Shown here: one piece after another, positions 5,983 through 10,142 of the stretch
How positions within the stretch are numbered: the stretch's first letter is position 1
Layout: each line of letters starts with the position of its first letter
Source of the DNA: Bacteroidota bacterium
GTDB taxonomy: Bacteria > Bacteroidota > Bacteroidia > Chitinophagales > LD1
NCBI GenBank assembly: GCA_018267355.1
Contig: JAFDYP010000146.1
Coordinates: forward strand, 1-10,142
Length of the DNA: 10,142 bases
Direction: 5' to 3'
Made by a program: the position numbers and the translations under genes
The notes under the pieces: model-generated
Database searches by the model: none
The model's input: only the letters and a program-made list of their open reading frames with translations
Told to the model about the DNA's origin: nothing

Positions 5983-6067
5983 TACTGAGTAGATTCCGTG
6001 AATCTTTTATGGCATAGTTATCGTACTAATACAGAATTATATAATGTATTGAATTATAAAACATACG
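5777..6067. other. Spacer between the cocE-like and T9SS repeat-protein genes
   Basis: This 291-base gap contains no recognisable terminator for the upstream gene and no exact Bacteroidota promoter for the downstream one. The last 60 bases are strongly A/T-rich. They include the palindrome ATTATATAAT, two copies of GAATTATA 17 bases apart (6034-6041 and 6051-6058), and ATCGTA (6020-6025) facing TACGAT (6064-6069) across the start codon. A small dyad CCACA-GTT-TGTGG is at 5917-5929. Expression of the downstream gene presumably depends on this A/T-rich part. Confidence 0.4.
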
Positions 6068-8305
6068 ATGATGAAAGCCTCTACATTTTTTAGCAGGATA
6101 GCTGTGATGACTGGCCTGATGAGTCTGGGCTTTGCTTTACATGCTTCTACTTATACAGCCAGCCAAAACGGAAACTGGAGCGACGGCACTACCTGGAGCA
6201 CAGGCATAGCGCCACCAGCTATCCTCTCGGGTGGTGATTTTATAATCATTAATAGTGGTATCACAGTGACGATGGATCAGGACGAGACATTCAATAACTC
6301 TCAGGCCATCCTGACCGTATACGGCACGCTGACCAGCTGGCATAGTCTGGATATCACCAGCGGCAAGCTCAATGGTAATGGAACTATAGTACTGCATAGC
6401 CTCCGCATGGGAGCATCGAGTACTTCGCTCTTCAGTGGCAGTATGACGCTGGATAATCTCTACAACTCCGAGTCTAATCTCTCGCTGCAAGGCAACGTGA
6501 TAGTAGCAGATACACTGGGCCTGCTCGCAGGCAACCTCAACATTAGCCAGGGAGCTTCATTCACACTGATAGATAATGCGGTGCTGAATATGGGCGGCGG
6601 CGGCTTCAATAACTACCAGAGCTGGCACCAGGGTGGCAGGATAAATCTCTACTATACCAGTCCCGGCATTTCTGCCATGGGGATAGAGACCACCTTTGCC
6701 AACCTGCAGAATATAACTGTAAATCTGCCCACAGCTACAGACCGGCTGGATATGGGAGGCAATATGACAATCTCAGGTATCCTCTCTTTGATGGGGGGCA
6801 GGATGAATATGGGAGCGTATAACCTCTCTGTCAGCGGGTCCGTATTTGCGAGCGGATCGGGATGCCTCATGGCGGGCACCACCAGCGTCGTGACTGTGAG
6901 TGGCACGGCAGCAAATAGCATTGCCTTCGCCAGTGGTAGTAACTCTGTAGCGGCGCTCAATGTGAATACAACCAGCGCCGGTTCTCTGACCCTAGGGTCT
7001 GATATGACCTGCCTCGGCACGCTGAATGTACAGGCAGGAATATTGTATCTCGGTGGCGGCCAGCTCACTCTACAGGGGCCGGTGTCAGGCGCAGGCTACC
7101 TCAGTGCTACGAGCAGTTCGGGCCTGGTGCTGAATGGTACTACATACTCCCTGAGATGGGCCAACGGCGGATCTACTATCGGCCGCCTGACCGTAAATGT
7201 GACCGGAGCAAACAGCGGGGTCACGATGACGAATGATATGACGGTAGCGGGCATACTCGCTCTGACCAGTGGCTATCTGAAACTGAACGGTAAACACCTC
7301 ACACTGAGTGGTACTACTACTACTACAGCTGGTGCTATATACAGCGACAGCATTGCTTATATTACTTTGGCCGGGAGTGCGGCGAGTGGGATGGGCGCCC
7401 TTAAATTTGCAACAGGGGGAGACAAGGTGCAAAACCTGGAGATCAATACCACCAATAATAGCTGGGCTGCATTGGCATCGCCACTCACAGTATCTGGCAG
7501 CCTGATGCTGACAAGTGGCAATCTGGACCTGGCCGGCAATGACCTGACCGTGCAAGGTACAGGTAGTATCACGGGTGGGTCTGCCACCAGCTATATCCTG
7601 ACATCAGGCACCGGCAGCCTTAGGATCAATGTAGGTGCGGGTAGCGCAGGGATGCTGCCTGTAGGTACTGCGAGCTACTATGCTCCGCTGCGCGTGAGCA
7701 ATAATGCCGGCTCAGCTGCCAATTTCAACGCGGTGGCTCATGCTGGTATCTATGCAAACGGCACGAGCGGATCTGATGTATCTGCCAGCAGGCAAGGAGT
7801 AATAGTAAGCTGGGATCTGGAGTCTGATATGACCACCGGTGCCAATGCTGCTGTAGAGGCATACTGGAGCCAGGCCATGGAGTCAGCACAGTTCAATAGC
7901 GCTAAGGTGTACCTGAGCCACTATACCAATGGTGCGTGGGATACATATAACGCTACCGCCGCTGTATCTCAGTCCGGCAATATGTGGTCTACCAGCCGTA
8001 CAGGCATCACCTCATTTAGCCCCTTTGCGGTGCTGAGCTCAGGTACCTCTACCGGACCAAACGGTATCAATGATGTGGCGGATGCGGTAGCCTTTGCTGC
8101 CTATCCTAATCCTGCCCGTAGCGTGATCAACGTGACTACACCTGATGCCGGCGGTACCCTGCACCTGCATGATATGATAGGCAATGAAGTAGGTACCTAT
8201 GTAGTCTCTCAGACATCCAGTAGGATAGACATTAGCGGGCTGACCCCGGGCGTATACTTCGTATCTCTGGATGGCAAGCACACTCAGAGGTTTATAAAGC
8301 AATAA
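6068..8305 (+). CDS. T9SS-secreted protein with ~80-residue tandem repeats and type A sorting domain
   Basis: The 745-residue product starts with a signal peptide (hydrophobic IAVMTGLMSLGFALHA, cleavage likely after LHA at about 26). Next is NGNWSDGTTWSTG (about 34-46), an opening typical of large Bacteroidota surface proteins. The middle (about 231-530) is a Gly/Thr/Ser/Leu-rich tandem repeat of about 80 residues, probably beta-helical. The copies begin near 231, 311, 390 and 471, and each opens with a segment such as MTVAGILALTSGYLKLNG. About 540-660 is a separate beta-rich domain (WDLESD, FSPFAVLSS). Residues 678-745 are a type A Por secretion-system sorting domain: YPNPARS, then HDMIGNEV, ISGLTPGVYFV and a basic end, QRFIKQ. 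It should pass Sec and then T9SS to be released or anchored on the surface. Two ATGs in tandem (6068, 6071) make the exact start ambiguous by one residue. The role is unknown; adhesin or matrix component is an inference. Confidence 0.88.
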   Translation: MMKASTFFSRIAVMTGLMSLGFALHASTYTASQNGNWSDGTTWSTGIAPPAILSGGDFIIINSGITVTMDQDETFNNSQAILTVYGTLTSWHSLDITSGKLNGNGTIVLHSLRMGASSTSLFSGSMTLDNLYNSESNLSLQGNVIVADTLGLLAGNLNISQGASFTLIDNAVLNMGGGGFNNYQSWHQGGRINLYYTSPGISAMGIETTFANLQNITVNLPTATDRLDMGGNMTISGILSLMGGRMNMGAYNLSVSGSVFASGSGCLMAGTTSVVTVSGTAANSIAFASGSNSVAALNVNTTSAGSLTLGSDMTCLGTLNVQAGILYLGGGQLTLQGPVSGAGYLSATSSSGLVLNGTTYSLRWANGGSTIGRLTVNVTGANSGVTMTNDMTVAGILALTSGYLKLNGKHLTLSGTTTTTAGAIYSDSIAYITLAGSAASGMGALKFATGGDKVQNLEINTTNNSWAALASPLTVSGSLMLTSGNLDLAGNDLTVQGTGSITGGSATSYILTSGTGSLRINVGAGSAGMLPVGTASYYAPLRVSNNAGSAANFNAVAHAGIYANGTSGSDVSASRQGVIVSWDLESDMTTGANAAVEAYWSQAMESAQFNSAKVYLSHYTNGAWDTYNATAAVSQSGNMWSTSRTGITSFSPFAVLSSGTSTGPNGINDVADAVAFAAYPNPARSVINVTTPDAGGTLHLHDMIGNEVGTYVVSQTSSRIDISGLTPGVYFVSLDGKHTQRFIKQ
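6758..7657 (+). repeat. Internal ~80-residue (~240-base) repeats within the T9SS protein gene
   Basis: Three full repeats and one partial repeat are visible in the translation, starting near residues 231, 311, 390 and 471 (lengths about 80, 79 and 81, then about 60). Conserved positions are the opening [DN]MT, then G-x-L-x-L-x-x-G-x-L-x-L-x-G-x-x-L-T-L-x-G, then a central Ser/Thr/Leu stretch, and a closing Leu-x-[VI]-N-[TV]-T before the next opening. The protein pattern is clear, but the DNA copies have diverged, so the duplication is old and was not recently amplified. Confidence 0.7.
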
Positions 8306-8323
8306 TATCTTATAACGGATAGT

Positions 8324-8350
8324 AAAAGGCCGCCATCATGGTGGCCTTTT
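8324..8350 (+). terminator. Terminator hairpin after the T9SS protein gene
   Basis: AAAAGGCCGCCA (8324-8335) pairs with TGGTGGCCTTTT (8339-8350) as a 12-bp stem with one G-U pair and a 3-base loop. Four Ts end the right arm and four As start the left arm, so it can work in both directions. It lies 18 bases after the stop codon at 8303-8305 and may also stop transcripts coming from the convergent GH1 gene. Confidence 0.75.
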
Positions 8351-8385
8351 GTATTTGCGGTAATGTCTCAGCCCAAGTTTTCCGA

Positions 8386-8568
8386 CTATGGAGCTATTGG
8401 TACCAGTGGGTTTGAAGGGTAACCGGTGGCGGGATGTGCCGTGCCGTAAGCGAGCTGCACCCGGTGACCATCATGTATATCAGCAGGATAGATAGGGGTG
8501 CTATAACCATCCTTATACATGCCATTGATATCCAAATAGGAGAGCAGTATCGGATGGTCACTTCTGGC
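8386..8568 (-). pseudogene. Possible gene remnant downstream of the GH1 gene
   Basis: A minus-strand frame, different from that of the GH1 gene, is open for 60 codons from 8568 to a TAG at 8388-8386. It begins after an in-frame TGA and has no start at its beginning; the first ATG is internal. The translation reads like protein (SYLDINGMYKDGYSTP, then DIHDGHRVQLAYG, ending LVPIAP), and its Ile codons include ATA, as in neighbouring genes. I recognise no family. It could be the tail of a decayed gene that once followed the GH1 gene, or a chance frame. The competing minus-strand frame from 8588 to 8394 looks less protein-like. Confidence 0.22.
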
Positions 8569-9991
8569 TCAGAAAGTCGCTGTACCATTTGCCGCTGGCC
8601 TTGACTATGCGCTGCTGGGTACGGTAGTCCACCCCCACGATACCCAGGCGCGGCTCATAGCCATAGGCCCACTCAAAGTTGTCGAGAAAGCTCCAGATGA
8701 AGTAGCCATTTACGGGCAGGCCTTCGCGTTTGGCGCGGAGCACCTGGTGCAGGTAGTCTTGTATATACTTTAGCCGCTGAGGGTCATTGATCTCGCCATT
8801 TACCACGGTGTCTGCTACAGCTTCGCCATTCTCAGTGATGATCATATTCCTGACGCCGGGATACGCGCCAAATTTCTTTAGTATGCGGTACATGCCTTCT
8901 GCATTGACCTCCCAGCCCATCTGCGTCAGGTCACTGGTCAGCTGGTGCGGCGGCACCTGCAGGGCATGGATCACCGGTATCAGGCCACAGTATTTGGCCA
9001 CATAGCGGGTATAGTTTTGTATGCCGGTAAAGTCAAAGTCAAATGGCATGAGCACTTCATCTCCCGGTAGCATCTGGTCCATGACATGACGCAGAGCGGG
9101 CAGGTCGCGCACGGGGTAGCCCATACCGAGTAAGGGCTCTATAAAGAGCCTGTTGATGATCACATCGAGGCGGGTGGCAGCCTCATGATCGCCGCGCGTA
9201 TCACGCCGAGGATCTACCATGCCGCAGGAGAAGGTGGTGCCTATGTTGCCATCTTTCACATTGCGGCGCAGTACGCGGCCACCGGCACCGTGACAGAGCA
9301 CCGTGTGGTGTATGGACCTGTAGAACTCATGAAAGCTGATATGCCCCGGAGGGTGCACCCCGGCCATGTAGCCCGCGAGGGTAAATGACAGCGGCTCATT
9401 GAAGACCATCCAGTTTTTGACCCTGTCTCCAAAGCGGCGCGAGATGAGATCAGTGTACTCTTCAAACCAGCGGATGATATCACGGTTTAGCCAGCCGCCT
9501 TTGTCTTGCAGCCTCTGAGGCAGGTCCCAGTGATAGCAGGTGACCCACGGCTCCACGCCATGCTCCAGACACTTGTCTATGACGCGATGGTAAAAGTCGA
9601 GGCCTTTTTCGTTGATCCGGCCTATACCGTCGGGCAGTACACGCGGCCATGAGATAGAGAAGCGCGATGCCGGTATATGCATCCGGTGCATCAGCTCTAT
9701 GTCACTGCTATAGCGATGGTAAAAATCATCTGCCACATCTCCGGTATCGTGATGTTTGATCTTGCCGCGGTTATGATGTGTGAAGTGATCCCAGATGCCC
9801 TCGCCCTTGCCGTCTTCATTCCACGCGCCCTCTATCTGGTAGCTGGCGGTAGCCGTACCCCACACAAAGCCGGGGCCGAAGTCACTACGCCGCAGCGGTG
9901 CTGCTGTGGGGATCGCGGCGCGCAGCTCACGCGGCATAGCGGTATAGAGCCCCAGGAGGGCGGTTAGGCGCAGGTATTCCTTGCGGGTCAT
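8558..9991 (-). CDS. GH1 family beta-glucosidase
   Basis: This is a retaining glycoside hydrolase of family 1, probably acting on beta-glucosides or related beta-glycosides. The 477-residue product carries the FVWGTATASYQIEGAWNEDG signature (42-61, with Gln52), YHWDLPQ (153-159, with His154), the acid/base Glu199 in FNEP and the nucleophile Glu387 in ITENG. FIWSFLDNFEWAYGY (431-445) holds the aglycone and sugar-binding Trp/Glu residues. Typical GH1 enzymes are 440-480 residues. The 30 or so residues before the core (MTRKEYLRLTALLGLYTAMP) look like a signal with Arg-Lys in place of the Tat Arg-Arg, so it may be exported. It is convergent with the T9SS gene and divergent from the gene starting at 10129. 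A near match to a -7 box (TATCTTCG, reverse strand, 10008-10015) lies 16 bases before its ATG. Confidence 0.95.
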   Translation of the reverse strand: MTRKEYLRLTALLGLYTAMPRELRAAIPTAAPLRRSDFGPGFVWGTATASYQIEGAWNEDGKGEGIWDHFTHHNRGKIKHHDTGDVADDFYHRYSSDIELMHRMHIPASRFSISWPRVLPDGIGRINEKGLDFYHRVIDKCLEHGVEPWVTCYHWDLPQRLQDKGGWLNRDIIRWFEEYTDLISRRFGDRVKNWMVFNEPLSFTLAGYMAGVHPPGHISFHEFYRSIHHTVLCHGAGGRVLRRNVKDGNIGTTFSCGMVDPRRDTRGDHEAATRLDVIINRLFIEPLLGMGYPVRDLPALRHVMDQMLPGDEVLMPFDFDFTGIQNYTRYVAKYCGLIPVIHALQVPPHQLTSDLTQMGWEVNAEGMYRILKKFGAYPGVRNMIITENGEAVADTVVNGEINDPQRLKYIQDYLHQVLRAKREGLPVNGYFIWSFLDNFEWAYGYEPRLGIVGVDYRTQQRIVKASGKWYSDFLSQK

Positions 9992-10007
9992 GGGTGGGTT
10001 GTTTATC

Positions 10008-10015
10008 CGAAGATA
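10008..10015 (-). promoter_or_regulatory. Possible -7 element for the GH1 gene
   Basis: On the minus strand TATCTTCG matches TAnnTTTG at all but one defined position and lies 16 bases upstream of the ATG at 9991, a distance like those of the other promoters here. No TTG-type -33 box is found at the preferred spacing, so the call is weak. Confidence 0.3.
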
Positions 10016-10078
10016 ATGCCTTGCTGTGAGCTGGCTGTGCTATTCAGAGTATGTAGTGAAAAGACGAACGAACGGACA

Positions 10079-10109
10079 TTTGCATAACGAGGCGGCACAG
10101 TTATCTTTG
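10079..10109 (+). promoter_or_regulatory. Bacteroidota consensus promoter for the gene at the right edge
   Basis: TTTG (10079-10082), exactly 19 bases, then TATCTTTG (10102-10109) gives an exact TTTG-N19-TAnnTTTG promoter, as at pdhA. An ATG follows 19 bases later, at 10129. It is divergent from the GH1 gene. Confidence 0.75.
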
Positions 10110-10128
10110 TCCATCTCAAAACGATACT

Positions 10129-10142
10129 ATGAATAACCTGAC
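10129..10142 (+). CDS. Start of an unidentified gene (cut by window edge)
   Basis: ATGAATAACCTGAC encodes MNNL and then leaves the window. The only support is the exact promoter just upstream and the fitting promoter-to-start distance. Nothing can be said of the function. Confidence 0.5.

Noticed and set aside
6652..7555. Minus-strand frames of 138 and 156 codons opposite the T9SS repeat region
   Set aside because: They mirror the Gly/Thr/Ser-rich repeat coding on the plus strand and show no independent start context or domain.
8394..8588. A 64-codon minus-strand frame overlapping the end of the GH1 gene, with a hydrophobic lipoprotein-like stretch
   Set aside because: It starts inside the GH1 coding sequence in another frame with no promoter or conserved context. 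The alternative frame at 8386-8568 looks more protein-like, though that is also doubtful.
1..10142. A CRISPR array, prophage, transposon or defence island
   Set aside because: I saw no regularly spaced repeats, transposase or integrase motifs, terminal inverted repeats or defence-type domains. The genes are housekeeping, hydrolase and surface-protein genes.

Overview
The window looks like chromosomal DNA from a member of the Bacteroidota, probably close to the Chitinophagaceae. Four things point there: a type A C-terminal sorting domain (type IX secretion) on the 6068-8305 protein; promoters of the Bacteroidota form TTTG-N19-TAnnTTTG just upstream of genes; A-rich leaders with no Shine-Dalgarno sequence; and a pdhA gene separate from pdhB. 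Isoleucine codon use is distinctive, with ATA and ATC used and ATT almost absent in the housekeeping genes.

Layout. Positions 1-108 (minus) hold the N-terminus of an exported or membrane protein cut by the window edge. Positions 109-279 form a divergent intergenic region with two dyads. A possible 53-codon secreted or membrane ORF (280-441) ends inside the pdhA promoter. Then come pdhA (493-1485, pyruvate dehydrogenase E1 alpha) and a membrane-anchored TPR protein (1534-2244), closed by a clear intrinsic terminator (2267-2298). Next is a two-gene unit, ribH (2331-2879, lumazine synthase) and an MBL-fold hydrolase (2893-3735). A CocE/NonD-type secreted hydrolase (3902-5776) has its own promoter. 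A 291-base spacer (5777-6067) precedes a 745-residue T9SS-secreted protein built around an ~80-residue tandem repeat (6068-8305), followed by a terminator hairpin. A GH1 beta-glucosidase (8558-9991) lies convergently on the minus strand, and a further plus-strand gene begins at 10129 behind an exact consensus promoter and runs off the end.

The genes fall into central metabolism and cofactor supply (pdhA, ribH), envelope biology (TPR protein) and exported hydrolysis or surface functions (CocE-like esterase/peptidase, repeat protein, GH1). No single pathway joins them. I see no CRISPR array, tRNA, rRNA, transposase, or an obvious defence or biosynthetic cluster. The less ordinary signals are the ~80-residue repeat, the promoter-defined start of pdhA, a Tat-like RK signal on the GH1 enzyme, the strong ATA preference, and several small unexplained ORFs and dyads in the gaps.
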